This document shows positions 33,429 to 42,291 of a DNA stretch of 64,000 bases, one piece after another. Position numbers and translations under genes: made by a program. Position 1 is the stretch's first letter; the number at the start of each line of letters is the position of its first letter. Origin of the DNA: Verrucomicrobia bacterium Tous-C9LFEB (lineage in GTDB: Bacteria > Verrucomicrobiota > Verrucomicrobiia > Methylacidiphilales > UBA1321); the NCBI GenBank assembly GCA_002304345.1, contig NEUU01000010.1, positions 1 through 64,000 of the forward strand, read 5' to 3'. The notes beneath the pieces were generated by a model. It made no database searches, was not told where the DNA came from, and was given only the letters and a program-made list of their open reading frames with translations.

Positions 33429-35276
33429 TCAAGAGGATGCTCCCTCGGCGGGGGAGTTCGATGTGACGGTGGCTGAAATGGGGAGTATGACATAAAATTC
33501 GCTGCCCTCGCCCGGTTTGCTATGCACCCCGATCTCGCCCCCGTGGGCGCGCACGATTTCGCGGGCGATGGAAAGTCCGAGCCCGGCGCCCCGTTTGCGG
33601 GAGCCGGCGATGCGATAAAACTTTTCAAAAATGCGGGCCTGATGTTCCGGGGGAATTCCCGGACCTTGATCGCGCACCGAGAAACGGATGAAATCCGATT
33701 CATGCCGCGTGGCGATCAAGCGAATGGTGGACCCCTGAGGGGAATACTTGATCGCATTGGAAACCAGATTATTGAAGACAAATCCCATGCGCTCGCCATC
33801 GACTTGAATCTCGGGCAGCTTGGGGTCCGTCTCGTCGATCACGGTGATGTTCGCTTCCTGGGCCACGCCGCTCGTTTCGCGCCGGGCGATCTCGAAGAGC
33901 CGGGCGGGAGAAATCGCTTCCAGCTTCAGTTCCGGCGGGCCCTCCTCCAAGCGCGCCAGATCCAGCAGATCATTGAGCATGTTCAGCAGGCGATCCGAAT
34001 CCTCCCGCGCCGTCGACAGCATTTCCTCCTGCTTCGGCGTCAGCGGACCGAGTCCCTTTTCCAGTAGTAAATAGAGAGCCATCCGCACGCTGGTGAGCGG
34101 CGTCTTGAGTTCGTGACTCACCGTGGAGACCAGGTTGTCCTTGATCTGGTCCACCAATCGCATCCGGGTGATATCTTCCAGAATGACGGCCGTGCCGAAG
34201 GGCAATTGATGTTCATCCCGGAGGAGAACCACGCGCGGCAGAAAGTAGTGATCGGTCTGATCCAGCCGGAGCATCACGGCCTGCTTGAAGAGCGTGGGCA
34301 GGTAATCCTCCCCGGTGGCGAAACTTTGCTCCACGAGTTTTTCCACCTGCTCTGGCAGCCGCCGCATGCCGGAGAAGAGAAGCTTCACGGCCAGCATATC
34401 ACCGGCGGGATTGCGGAATTCCACATTGCCCGCCGCATTCAGCACGAAAATGGGGTCAGGAAAAGAAGCGATGGTTTTCTCCACCGTCAAATGCAAGCGC
34501 TGCAATTTTTCCGAATTGGCATTGCGAAAGCCGCGCAACTGCGACGCCATCTTGTTGAACGTCGCGGCCAGCTTGCCCAGCTCGTCCTTCGAATGGAACG
34601 TCACGGTTTGATCCAGATCGCCCTCGCCCAGTTGGCGGATCGATTCCGTCAGCGAGGCGATTGGCGCCAGTACGCTCCGGCTCAGCCGGATCGAAGTGTA
34701 GATCGCGATGACCACGGCAGCCGTCATGGCGAACATCAGCAGGCGGATGGTATCCGTCGTTTCCTTGCCCGAGGCGGCGTTGCGCGCGTTGATGGAAACG
34801 CGACTCGCTTCCAGGATATCATCCGCGAGCATTAACATCTGGGTGGTTTGTTTGCCGACCCGGGCTGTCAGCTCCTTGAGTTTGCTGGCGCTGGGCGGCT
34901 TCTTATCCAGCAGCTTCCACGCATCCTGCAGGTACGCGGTATGAATCTCGCGCAGTTGCCGCGTCAGGGAGCGCTCCTTGCCGGACTTGCTGATCGCCTC
35001 TTGTTGTTCCAGTGCGGCTTCGAAATGGCGGCACGCCTCGGAAAATTCGGCGCGACTGTCGGGGGAAATCCCCGTGGTACCCGCGAGGAGGGACGACGTC
35101 ATCTGGGTGCAATTACGCTTGAGTTCCTGCACCGTATGCAGGGTGGCATCGTTTTCCTTAAGGATCACCTGAATGCGCCGCCCCAGATCACTGCATCGAT
35201 CGATTGAATACAATCCCATCGCCAGCAAAATCAGGAGAAGGCAAAGCAATCCGAGAACAAGTCGTGTACGTAGCAT
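33429..35276 (-). CDS. Sensor histidine kinase, KinB-like
   Basis: A 615-residue membrane kinase from ATG 35276: helix 1 (LVLGLLCLLLILLAMGLYSI), a helical periplasmic sensor of the KinB type, helix 2 (LLMFAMTAAVVIAIYTSI), a HAMP linker, a PAS region (IASFPDPIFVLNAAGNVEFR), HisKA with STVSHELKTPLTSVRMALYL and an HATPase domain (NLVSNAIKYSPQGS, DQGPGIP, RGAGLGLSIA). It is the first gene of the leftward signalling cluster, 35 bases before the CHASE3-type kinase. A longer frame from 35345 lacks support. No DNA-binding response regulator accompanies it. Confidence 0.9.
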   Translation of the reverse strand: MLRTRLVLGLLCLLLILLAMGLYSIDRCSDLGRRIQVILKENDATLHTVQELKRNCTQMTSSLLAGTTGISPDSRAEFSEACRHFEAALEQQEAISKSGKERSLTRQLREIHTAYLQDAWKLLDKKPPSASKLKELTARVGKQTTQMLMLADDILEASRVSINARNAASGKETTDTIRLLMFAMTAAVVIAIYTSIRLSRSVLAPIASLTESIRQLGEGDLDQTVTFHSKDELGKLAATFNKMASQLRGFRNANSEKLQRLHLTVEKTIASFPDPIFVLNAAGNVEFRNPAGDMLAVKLLFSGMRRLPEQVEKLVEQSFATGEDYLPTLFKQAVMLRLDQTDHYFLPRVVLLRDEHQLPFGTAVILEDITRMRLVDQIKDNLVSTVSHELKTPLTSVRMALYLLLEKGLGPLTPKQEEMLSTAREDSDRLLNMLNDLLDLARLEEGPPELKLEAISPARLFEIARRETSGVAQEANITVIDETDPKLPEIQVDGERMGFVFNNLVSNAIKYSPQGSTIRLIATRHESDFIRFSVRDQGPGIPPEHQARIFEKFYRIAGSRKRGAGLGLSIAREIVRAHGGEIGVHSKPGEGSEFYVILPISATVTSNSPAEGASS

Positions 35277-35539
35277 CAGTTTTACCGGGGGTTCCCTTTT
35301 ACTTAAGCAGTGAACATACCATCTCTTTTCCCCGGCGCATGTCAAATTCCCCGGCCTTCTCTCATGCAGCGCGCAAGAATACGATGCCTCTCACTTGCGT
35401 TTTGCAATTTGCCGAAAAGAGCTCCTCACCGAGCAAAAAGAGCATTTTCCAGAGTAGACAGAGGGGAGCGAAGCCAATTTGGAGTGCTTGGCATGGCCCT
35501 TGCAAAAGAATAACCCGATCACAACTCAATAAAGGATAG

Positions 35540-35707
35540 ATGATGCTCTTCTGGTCACTCACATTTCTCGTCCTTGCGATGATAGCCGGTGTCTTGGGCT
35601 TCGCGGGAATAGCAGGCGCGGCTGCCACAGCCGCCAAGGTAATCTTCCTGCTGTTTCTCGTGTTGTTCCTCGTCTCGTTTCTCGTGGGACGACGCCCCCT
35701 CTCATAA
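35540..35707 (+). CDS. DUF1328-family small membrane protein (YtjA-like)
   Basis: A 55-residue protein too short for most gene finders. It reads [20 protein letters not shown], then [20 protein letters not shown] and ends FLVGRRPLS, which is the complete DUF1328 pattern of two hydrophobic helices around a FxGIAGAAAxxAK turn. AAAGGA lies just before tandem ATGs at 35540 and 35543. The function of the family is unknown; it is found near stress and envelope genes. It precedes the lipoprotein gene by 35 bases and is divergent from the KinB-like kinase. Confidence 0.88.
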   Translation: MMLFWSLTFLVLAMIAGVLGFAGIAGAAATAAKVIFLLFLVLFLVSFLVGRRPLS

Positions 35708-35742
35708 ATCGATAACCTTCACCCCACACAGGAGAACCCACT

Positions 35743-36201
35743 ATGAAAACCAACCGAAACTCCCCGATCCCCCACTGGCCCGTCCTCACCTTGGGCGCGA
35801 TGCTCACCACCGGCTTGCTCATTTCCGCCTGTAGCGAACAACGCTCGGCGAAAACTCCGCCTCCGGACAAGAAGCTGACCACTCCCGAGACTCTCGTCGG
35901 CGACATGCGCAAAAACGAGTATAAGGAAAATCCCACGCCGGAAAACGCCCGCAAGATGGATCATGCCATGGCCGAACTCGATTCCGAGATTCGCGAGTTG
36001 CAGGAATTGACCAAGCGCACCTCGGGCTCCGAAAAGGCCCGTGCCGAGGAGAAGCTGGTTTTGCTTCAACGCAAGCGCGATGAACTGGCCCGCGACTATA
36101 ACGAAGCCAAATACCGCGCCGCCGTTGATGAAGCCAAGGAAGCGGTCCGCAACTTTGGCGAAGCCCTCAAGAACGCCGTAACTCCCGATAGTAATAAATA
36201 A
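35743..36201 (+). CDS. Lipoprotein with coiled-coil region
   Basis: A 152-residue protein with a lipoprotein signal: hydrophobic LTLGAMLTTGLL followed by the lipobox ISAC, so Cys is the lipidated residue. The mature part is a charged helix (MAELDSEIRELQELTKRTSG, EEKLVLLQRKRDELARDYNE, VDEAKEAVRNFGEALKNA) that should form a coiled coil. CACAGGAGA provides the ribosome site. I do not recognise the family. It is followed by a clear terminator, and with the DUF1328 gene it may form a two-gene unit. Confidence 0.8.
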   Translation: MKTNRNSPIPHWPVLTLGAMLTTGLLISACSEQRSAKTPPPDKKLTTPETLVGDMRKNEYKENPTPENARKMDHAMAELDSEIRELQELTKRTSGSEKARAEEKLVLLQRKRDELARDYNEAKYRAAVDEAKEAVRNFGEALKNAVTPDSNK

Positions 36202-36235
36202 TCGTCCCGATCGATCTCCCGCATCCCCCACCCCG

Positions 36236-36270
36236 AGCCAGGCCCTGAGTTCCCCCTCCAGGGCCTGGCT
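36236..36270 (+). terminator. Hairpin terminator after the lipoprotein gene
   Basis: AGCCAGGCCCTG (36236-36247) and CAGGGCCTGGCT (36259-36270) form a perfect 12-base stem with an 11-base loop, followed by TCATTTTA. It begins 35 bases after the lipoprotein stop. The T-run is short but the stem is strong. Confidence 0.8.
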
Positions 36271-36524
36271 TCATTTTACAGCCCATCGAGAATGGCTGCC
36301 GTCATCGCGTCATGCATTTTGCATGCCTGCATTTTCGACTCTCCGCATTTCGCACGAAAAAAGAGGGCGGATGACAACGAGTTTGTGTGCTCGCATTCCC
36401 TAAGTAATTGCAGTCGAGCAAAGGGACGTCCTCACGTACCGCTGGCATTTGAATTGCAACCCGATGAAAAGAGAAAAGACGGATCAAAAACCCCTTCAAT
36501 TTCAAACCAGAAAACTTTCCATCT
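36271..36524. other. Gene-free leader before the GH13 gene
   Basis: The gap between the lipoprotein and GH13 genes is 323 bases: it starts with the terminator above, and the remaining 254 bases hold no convincing gene. They may contain the promoter and leader of the GH13 gene; I could not pick out a clear -35/-10 pair or riboswitch-like structure. Confidence 0.4.
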
Positions 36525-38333
36525 ATGCACGCATCGATTTCCAATCCCCGGACCATGGGCGCCACCTGTGAACCGTTTGGTGTTCGCTTTCGAGTCTGGG
36601 CTCCCTTCGCGAATAAAGTATCCGTCGTTGGCGAATTCAATGATTGGGATGGCTCCCGGCATCCGCTTCTCGCGGAGGCGGACGGATTGTGGACGACGGT
36701 GGTTTCCGAGGCGCACCCCGGCCAGCCATATCAATTTGAAATCACGCATCAGGACCAGACCTTTCGCCGCAACGATCCCTATGCGCTTGCCATTCATCTT
36801 CACCAGAAAACCTCGGTCATCTTTCAGGACGACTACGTGTGGAAACATCCCCAGCTGACGTTGTCCCCGTGGAACGAACTGGTCATCTATGAGCTCCATG
36901 TCGGCACTTTTGCCACCGGCCCCGACAATGCGCCCGGCCAGTTTGCGCAGGTGCAAAAACGACTTCCGTATTTCAAGCATCTCGGCGTGAATGCGATTGA
37001 GCTCATGCCGCTTGCCGAATTTCCCTCGGAACGTTCCTGGGGGTATAACGTGACCAACCCGTTTGCCGTCGAGGAAAGTTACGGCGGCGCGCGCGCATTG
37101 AAGGAACTCATCGATGCCGCGCATGCGGAGGGCATCGCCATCATTCTCGATGTGGTCTACAATCACTTTGGTCCCAGCGATCTCGATCTCTGGCAGTTCG
37201 ACGGCTGGAACGAGAACGGCAAGGGCGGAATTTATTTCTACAACGATCACCGCTCGTGGACCCCGTGGGGCGACAACCGGCCGGACTACGGACGCGGCGA
37301 AGTGCGTCAGTACCTCCGCGACAATGCGCTCTTCTGGCTCGAGGAATACAAAGTCGACGGGTTGCGCTTCGACTCCACCCTCTTTATCCGCAACACACGC
37401 GGCCACAATTCCAATCCCGAAACCGATCTCCCCGATGGCTGGTCGCTTCTGCAATGGCTCAATGAGGAAATCACGCGCCACTTCCCCGGCCGCATCACCA
37501 TCGCGGAAGATCTGCTGCAAAACGAATGGCTGACCAAGCCCACCGGCGCAGGCGGGGCGGGATTCTCCGCCCAATGGGACAGCGCCTTTGTTCATCCCGT
37601 GCGCGCCACCGTCGTGCAGGCGAACGACGAGGACCGCTCCATGAGTGATATCGCCCGCGCGATCGAATTTCGCTACAATGGCGACGCCTTCCAGCGCATC
37701 ATCTACAGCGAATCGCACGACGAAGTGGCCAATGGCAAGGCCCGCATCCCGCAGGAAATCAATCCGGACAACACGGCCGATTACTTCGCCCGCAAGCGTT
37801 CGACGCTCGCGGCGGGGCTCGTGCTCACGACCCCCGGAATTCCCATGCTCTTCGAAGGTCAGGAATTTCTCACCGACGGCTGGTTTCGCGATGACCTCGC
37901 CCTCGACTGGAACAAGCTCGGCACGTTCAAGGGCATCAACCGCCTCTATCGCGATCTCGTCCATCTGCGCCGCAATCTCTACGGGCACACGCGCGGACTC
38001 ACCGGCCCCCACGTGCACATCCATCACTACAACGACGCCGATAAAGTCGTCGCCTTTCATCGCTGGCTCGAAGGCGGGCCGAAGGACGATGTCCTTGTCA
38101 TTGCCTCGTTCTCCCATCAAACCGTGGATGCCACCTACCGCATCGGATTACCCCGGCCCGGCGACTGGATCATTCGCTTCAATTCCGATTGGAAAGGATA
38201 CAGCCCCGACTTCAGTGATGTCACCAACCCCGAAGGCCGCATCATCACCGAAGCCACGGCCTGCGATGGAATGGAGCAGAGTGCCATGATCGCCCTGCCT
38301 CCCTACGGGCTCGTCATACTCAGTCAGGAGTAA
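36525..38333 (+). CDS. GH13 alpha-glucan enzyme, branching-enzyme/trehalohydrolase-like
   Basis: A 602-residue glycoside hydrolase family 13 protein. An N-terminal CBM48 (FGVRFRVWAPFANKVSVVGE) precedes the (beta/alpha)8 barrel with ELMPLAEFP, DVVYNHFGPSD, nucleophile region DGLRFDST, acid/base region RITIAEDLL and the third carboxylate in YSESHDEVANG. A C-terminal all-beta domain follows. The layout suits a 1,4-alpha-glucan branching enzyme or malto-oligosyltrehalose trehalohydrolase-like member; the SHDEV spelling favours branching enzymes. An internal ATG at codon 11 is a second possible start. The product would work on glycogen, in line with glgA at 54466. Confidence 0.85.
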   Translation: MHASISNPRTMGATCEPFGVRFRVWAPFANKVSVVGEFNDWDGSRHPLLAEADGLWTTVVSEAHPGQPYQFEITHQDQTFRRNDPYALAIHLHQKTSVIFQDDYVWKHPQLTLSPWNELVIYELHVGTFATGPDNAPGQFAQVQKRLPYFKHLGVNAIELMPLAEFPSERSWGYNVTNPFAVEESYGGARALKELIDAAHAEGIAIILDVVYNHFGPSDLDLWQFDGWNENGKGGIYFYNDHRSWTPWGDNRPDYGRGEVRQYLRDNALFWLEEYKVDGLRFDSTLFIRNTRGHNSNPETDLPDGWSLLQWLNEEITRHFPGRITIAEDLLQNEWLTKPTGAGGAGFSAQWDSAFVHPVRATVVQANDEDRSMSDIARAIEFRYNGDAFQRIIYSESHDEVANGKARIPQEINPDNTADYFARKRSTLAAGLVLTTPGIPMLFEGQEFLTDGWFRDDLALDWNKLGTFKGINRLYRDLVHLRRNLYGHTRGLTGPHVHIHHYNDADKVVAFHRWLEGGPKDDVLVIASFSHQTVDATYRIGLPRPGDWIIRFNSDWKGYSPDFSDVTNPEGRIITEATACDGMEQSAMIALPPYGLVILSQE

Positions 38334-38371
38334 ACCGCACGCGTTATTGATCTCTTAACGATTCATCACCC

Positions 38372-39262
38372 ATGAAAATTCGCATTCAGCACCGCACCAC
38401 GTACCGCTATAAAGAGTCCGTCGAATTCGGGCCGCATCTCATCATGATCCGGCCCCGCGAAGGACACGATCTGCATATCGAAAGCTCCATTCTCGAAATT
38501 ACCCCCGCGCACAACATCCACTGGTTTCGCGATGTCAACGGCAACAGCATTGCCAAGGTGGACTTCACCGCGCCTGCCGATCAACTCATGATCTACAGCG
38601 AACTCGTCCTGCAACATTACGATACCAATCCGCTCGATTTTCAACTCGACGAAGGCGCGGTAAATTATCCCTTCGTCTACCAACCCGGCAGCAAGAGCGA
38701 ACTCGCGGCCTTCACCCACATCATTTATCCGAAGGACACCGACGCGCTTTCCGTCTGGCTCACTCAATTCTGGAAGCCGGGCGAGACGATTGAAACGCTG
38801 ACCCTGCTGCAGAATCTCAATCAACACATTCACGACACCTTCACCTATCAACGTCGCGACGAACCCGGTGTGCAGACGCCGGCCGTGACGCTCCAGAACA
38901 ACAGTGGTTCCTGCCGCGACTTTGCCACACTCTTTGTCGAAGCCTGCCGCTGTTGGGGTCTGGCCGCCCGGTTCGTCAGCGGCTACATGCTCTGCGAGGC
39001 GACGGAAGCCGGTGGCGCTTCCACCCACGCCTGGGCCGAGGTGTATTTGCCCGGCGCAGGCTGGAAAGGATTCGACCCCACTTCTGGCATTCTCATCGGC
39101 GCGCAACACGTCGCCGTGGCCACCTCGCGCGATCCGGAAAAAGCGTCGCCCATCGCGGGCACATATACCGGTCCGGCCGATGCCGCCCTCGGCATCGAAG
39201 TGGATGTGCGCGTCGTCGCCGACGACCCGGTCGAAGCCGATGCGACCATTGCGGCCGCCTGA
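38372..39262 (+). CDS. Transglutaminase-like cysteine protease family protein
   Basis: A 296-residue protein with the bacterial transglutaminase-like N-terminal beta domain (MKIRIQHRTTYRYKESVEFG) and a catalytic transglutaminase core: Cys in SGSCRDFATLFVEACRCWG, His in STHAWAEVYLPG and Asp in WKGFDPTSG. There is no signal peptide. Such proteins are predicted cysteine peptidases or amidases rather than true cross-linking enzymes. It follows the GH13 gene by 38 bases in the same direction and may be co-transcribed. Confidence 0.88.
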   Translation: MKIRIQHRTTYRYKESVEFGPHLIMIRPREGHDLHIESSILEITPAHNIHWFRDVNGNSIAKVDFTAPADQLMIYSELVLQHYDTNPLDFQLDEGAVNYPFVYQPGSKSELAAFTHIIYPKDTDALSVWLTQFWKPGETIETLTLLQNLNQHIHDTFTYQRRDEPGVQTPAVTLQNNSGSCRDFATLFVEACRCWGLAARFVSGYMLCEATEAGGASTHAWAEVYLPGAGWKGFDPTSGILIGAQHVAVATSRDPEKASPIAGTYTGPADAALGIEVDVRVVADDPVEADATIAAA

Positions 39263-39418
39263 TGCGGGTGGAACTCTCACCACTCACACAGAGAGGAAAG
39301 AATAAAAAAGGGTTCGCCGGGGGATTTTTAAGGTCTCGTCACTCCAGATCCTACGTCGCCGATGGTTTTGGCACCTATCTGTTCATGATACTTTGAAATG
39401 GTCGAATCTGCGTACTCG

Positions 39419-39952
39419 CTACTCCCGCAGATACGTATACATCAGCAGAGAGCAATTCGGGCAGAGGGCGCGGGCGGTCTCGTCGTCGAAGGGAGTGGGG
39501 TCATCCTTCCAATTTGTGATCCAGCTTTTGCCGTCGACGAGACAGCGGATCTTCGGCGCGACGGGCATTTGCTCGGTGTAGTGACGCAGGAAGTAGAAGC
39601 TGAAAATGATCTCCTCGCCGAGTCGTTGGAGGCGTTGCAAGGCCCAGCGATTTTCGTTCGCGGTGTGTGTGGGTACAAGCTCCTCCGAATGGGATACAAC
39701 GCCGCGACGAACAAGCTCGTAGCCGTGGCGCAAGCGGTCGCTGTGGGAATAATCGAAGGCGTCGTAGACTTGACGATTCGGCGCGTAGCGGGGGAGAAAT
39801 CGCGGCAACACTTCGTGTTCGACCGCGTCATACCAGCCTTGATTGACGTAATGGATGCGACCGTCCAGATCGCTGGAACAAAAGACGAAGGCAAAATCTT
39901 CCGCTACTTTTTCCCAGTTCAGATCCGCCCCAGTCGCCACGACGCCCGTCAT
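39419..39952 (-). CDS. Protein of unknown function
   Basis: A 177-residue soluble protein that I do not recognise. From ATG 39952 it begins MTGVVATGADLNWEKVAEDF and later has FCSSDLDGRIHYVNQGWYDA, which faintly recalls a PAS-type strand pattern. It also contains many aromatic and charged residues and ends CPNCSLLMYTYLRE with a Cys-x-x-Cys. Codon usage and the fairly even length of open frame support a real gene. It is convergent with the transglutaminase-like gene and downstream of the DUF4230 gene. Confidence 0.5.
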   Translation of the reverse strand: MTGVVATGADLNWEKVAEDFAFVFCSSDLDGRIHYVNQGWYDAVEHEVLPRFLPRYAPNRQVYDAFDYSHSDRLRHGYELVRRGVVSHSEELVPTHTANENRWALQRLQRLGEEIIFSFYFLRHYTEQMPVAPKIRCLVDGKSWITNWKDDPTPFDDETARALCPNCSLLMYTYLRE

Positions 39953-40021
39953 GCCTGTAGTGTAAAACGATTCCACCGATCACGACAATCTAATAAGCGA
40001 TGTACGTCGCAAAAACAGCAT

Positions 40022-40666
40022 CTATTGAGCCTGATGTGGTAGTCGTAAGAATAGTTTCTGTCCATTGCGCATCGCCAATTCCTCCAGCCGGGAGACAGCC
40101 TGCTTCTCGGCATCCTCGATCAGGCCGGACTGCTGCGCCATGTGACGGGCCGCTGCGTCGAGTTCGTTGAGGACTTTTTCCCGTTCTTGGGGGGTGATAC
40201 GATTCAGCAGCGAGTCCTCATCCTGCAGCGTGAGCGGACCGATGCGCTCGACCGAGAGCAGGCGAGCGGGAGGCAACTGCGCAGTGATGCGGCCACTGGT
40301 GGAATCGATCTGGACGAGGAATGGTTCTTTCAGGTTGTAGCCGGCTTTCATCCGGTAGGCGGCTTGCGCCGTGAGGGTTTTGCCAGTCAGGGGGACTTCC
40401 CGCGAGAGGACGTTGAGCTTTTCGCGGATTCCGTAGGTCACAAGCGCCTCTTTGCTGACGATGGCGAGTTCCGCAATGGGTGAGGTTTGGGAGAGAATCA
40501 CGGTCTGGTTGACGCTCACTTGCGGTTGCACGCTGAGCGCGGAGAGGAAGGTCTTGGAAATACTGGAGGCGGTCCGCGCGACGGCATTCTCGCAACGACG
40601 GATGAAGAATAGTGCAATCGCCGCGGCCGTAAGCAGGATCAGGCAGATGCCGAGATAATGTTTCAT
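40022..40666 (-). CDS. DUF4230-family membrane protein
   Basis: A 214-residue protein with one N-terminal transmembrane helix (YLGICLILLTAAAIALFFI) and a DUF4230 domain outside the membrane (VLSQTSPIAELAIVSKEALV, YNLKEPFLVQIDSTSGRITA, LPPARLLSVERIGPLTLQDE). A helical C-terminal part follows. ATG 40666 puts the transmembrane helix at the start; the frame is open further upstream without support. The function of the family is unknown. It is divergent from the toxin-antitoxin pair. Confidence 0.8.
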   Translation of the reverse strand: MKHYLGICLILLTAAAIALFFIRRCENAVARTASSISKTFLSALSVQPQVSVNQTVILSQTSPIAELAIVSKEALVTYGIREKLNVLSREVPLTGKTLTAQAAYRMKAGYNLKEPFLVQIDSTSGRITAQLPPARLLSVERIGPLTLQDEDSLLNRITPQEREKVLNELDAAARHMAQQSGLIEDAEKQAVSRLEELAMRNGQKLFLRLPHQAQ

Positions 40667-40837
40667 CCTGGCAGAAACGTTGCTCTTCAAATGGACCCGC
40701 GACAAGTGGAAGTTCCGGGAGTGTTTACCATTTCTGATCGTTTGGGTTCAGTGCACCCAGCTGCTGGTTTCGCTCTTTCCGACCCCATGGCCCATGCGAG
40801 CTTGCGTTGCGCAAGATGATGGCCTAAAGAGTGAAGT

Positions 40838-41110
40838 GTGGATTTTGACTGGTCACTTTTTGCGTCGAAGGAGATCACCCAAAATGAGGTGTGCGAGAGC
40901 TTTGAAGATCCCTTCAGCCTGAGGCTGCTGCCGGACGCGATGCGTTTCGCCCAGCAATCCCGCTACTTTTGCCTGGGGCGCACTCTCGGCGGTAAACCGA
41001 TTTTCTCTCTCTATACCTCCACCGGCAAGGTCGTGCGCGTGATCACCTCGCGATCGATGACCGCCGAGGAAACCTTCTTTTACGACCGTAAGTCCAAGGA
41101 AAGCTTGTGA
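40838..41110 (+). CDS. BrnT-like toxin of a type II toxin-antitoxin pair
   Basis: A 90-residue protein starting at GTG 40838. The core pattern VCESFEDPFSLRLLPD, RYFCLGRTLGGKPIFSLYTS and VRVITSRSMTAEETFFYDR matches BrnT-type ribonuclease toxins (RelE-like fold), including the final Arg and acidic/Tyr end. Its stop overlaps the GTG start of the next gene by four bases (41107-41110), the toxin-first order usual for brnTA. Toxicity is inferred from family only. Confidence 0.75.
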   Translation: MDFDWSLFASKEITQNEVCESFEDPFSLRLLPDAMRFAQQSRYFCLGRTLGGKPIFSLYTSTGKVVRVITSRSMTAEETFFYDRKSKESL

Positions 41111-41379
41111 GCCTGCCTGCCATCACCGATTGGGAAAAGATACCGCCCTTTGCCACGGCTGCCGAGGAGGCCGAGTTTTGGCTTCAGCACCAGATTGCGC
41201 CGCAGCTCATGCAAGCGACTCTGGTCAACGCCGATAACGCCGAATCGACCACCATTACCCTGCGGATGGACCCCCGCATGCTTTCGCGGCTCAAGCGCCT
41301 TGCCCGCCAGCGCTACCTTAACTACCAGAGCATGCTCAAGCAGTGGGTCGCCGAGCGGCTTGAAGACGAGCTCGACTGA
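41107..41379 (+). CDS. CopG/BrnA-like antitoxin
   Basis: A 90-residue protein starting at GTG 41107. The C-terminal half is a ribbon-helix-helix-like region: TTITLRMDPRMLSRLKRLAR, then YLNYQSMLKQWVAERLEDEL, as in CopG-type antitoxins that pair with BrnT-like toxins. The N-terminal half is acidic. Overlap with the toxin start region indicates coupled translation, and such antitoxins usually repress their own promoter. A composite palindromic repeat begins 14 bases after the stop. Confidence 0.75.
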   Translation: MSLPAITDWEKIPPFATAAEEAEFWLQHQIAPQLMQATLVNADNAESTTITLRMDPRMLSRLKRLARQRYLNYQSMLKQWVAERLEDELD

Positions 41380-41392
41380 CATTGCCAATTTC

Positions 41393-41513
41393 TGGAGTGC
41401 GGGAGCAAGCTCCCGCTTTGGGAACGGCAGCTTGCTCCCGGAGGGGGCAGGGATTGGAACGGGAGCAAGCCAAGCTCCCGAGCGGCAAAGCGGCGGCAAG
41501 CCGCCGCACTCCA
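41393..41513. repeat. Composite palindromic repeat element
   Basis: A 121-base element bounded by TGGAGTGCGG (41393-41402) and its inverse CCGCACTCCA (41504-41513). Inside are perfect hairpins of the same design: GCGGGAGCAAGCTCCCGC (41399-41416) and GCGGCGGCAAGCCGCCGC (41490-41507), both with an AA at the turn, plus two further partly paired GGGAGC/GCTCCC blocks. It resembles repetitive extragenic palindromes and lies in the 318-base gap between the toxin-antitoxin pair and the pseudopilins. The rest of the gap holds only short ATTGGCA repeats near 41600-41630. Confidence 0.8.
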
Positions 41514-41697
41514 AATCGTCCATCGACTCACAAACTCGTAACGATACTATTGGAGGTGGCAATGTTCGACCCATGGGCCTCAACTGGCAGGCAACTTCAT
41601 TTGGCAATTGGCATTTGAAAATTGGCAATGGCCATAAGATTTGGATAGCGGTTTCGGCAAAGTTGCGTTAAGTTCTACACAAGAGACGGAACACCTT

Positions 41698-42291
41698 ATG
41701 AACAAAAATCCCCAGCGGAGCGGCTTCACGCTCATTGAACTTTTGGTTGTGATCTCCATTATTGCGTTGTTGGCCGGATTGGCCTTCCCCGCGTTGCAGG
41801 GCGCGCTGGAAGCGGCGCAAAAAGCGCAGGCTTCCACCATGTGTAATCAGCTTTCGATTGCCTGTACGTTGTACAATACGGAATACGGTGTCTGGCCGAC
41901 TTACAGCGGCAGTGGTAATTTCTCAACTTCCCAGCAGGTCGGGGAGCTCTGCTATTCGCTCAATGGTTGCCGGGAACTAGGTGGCAGCTCGACGACACAA
42001 TCGCAGTCTTCAGCAGTTCCAAACAGCCGTTTTATTCAGTTTATGAGTTTTAATAAGAAAGATCTCAAGGGAACTTCAACTCGCGAAATTCTCAGCCCCT
42101 ACAAAAAACCTACGGTTGATAATCGGCGCTATCGAGTGAAGACGGACGATAACTACGATGGTCAGGTAACAGATGTTCCCGATCCGACGTCGACTGGTAC
42201 GGGGTTGACGGTCATGAGTGTGGGTGTAGCCGTTTGGACTTACGGCGATGCGGCCGGTACGGGTACCAAAATGCTCACTAGTTACAAGTAA
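41698..42291 (+). CDS. GspG-like pseudopilin 1
   Basis: A 197-residue protein with a class III prepilin leader, MNKNPQRSG, cleavage before FTLIELLVVISIIALLAGLA (Glu at position 5) and a helical spine continuing ALEAAQKAQASTMCNQLSIA. The globular part (YNTEYGVWPTYSGSG ... TDDNYDGQVTDVPDP) resembles major pseudopilins of type II secretion. ATG 41698 gives the usual leader, and GAGACGGA lies upstream; the longer open frame from 41641 was rejected. Its stop overlaps the start of the next pseudopilin by one base. Confidence 0.85.
   Translation: MNKNPQRSGFTLIELLVVISIIALLAGLAFPALQGALEAAQKAQASTMCNQLSIACTLYNTEYGVWPTYSGSGNFSTSQQVGELCYSLNGCRELGGSSTTQSQSSAVPNSRFIQFMSFNKKDLKGTSTREILSPYKKPTVDNRRYRVKTDDNYDGQVTDVPDPTSTGTGLTVMSVGVAVWTYGDAAGTGTKMLTSYK

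Noticed and set aside
36302..36640. 112-codon leftward open frame before the GH13 gene
   Set aside because: It overlaps the GH13 start, has no ribosome site or recognisable motif, and its codon use is unlike its neighbours.
36432..38120. 562-codon leftward open frame opposite the GH13 gene
   Set aside because: Antisense shadow caused by GC-rich third positions; the GH13 motifs on the other strand are complete.
41393..41513. CRISPR-like cluster of repeats
   Set aside because: The repeats are nested hairpins of unequal content without regular spacers and no cas gene is present.
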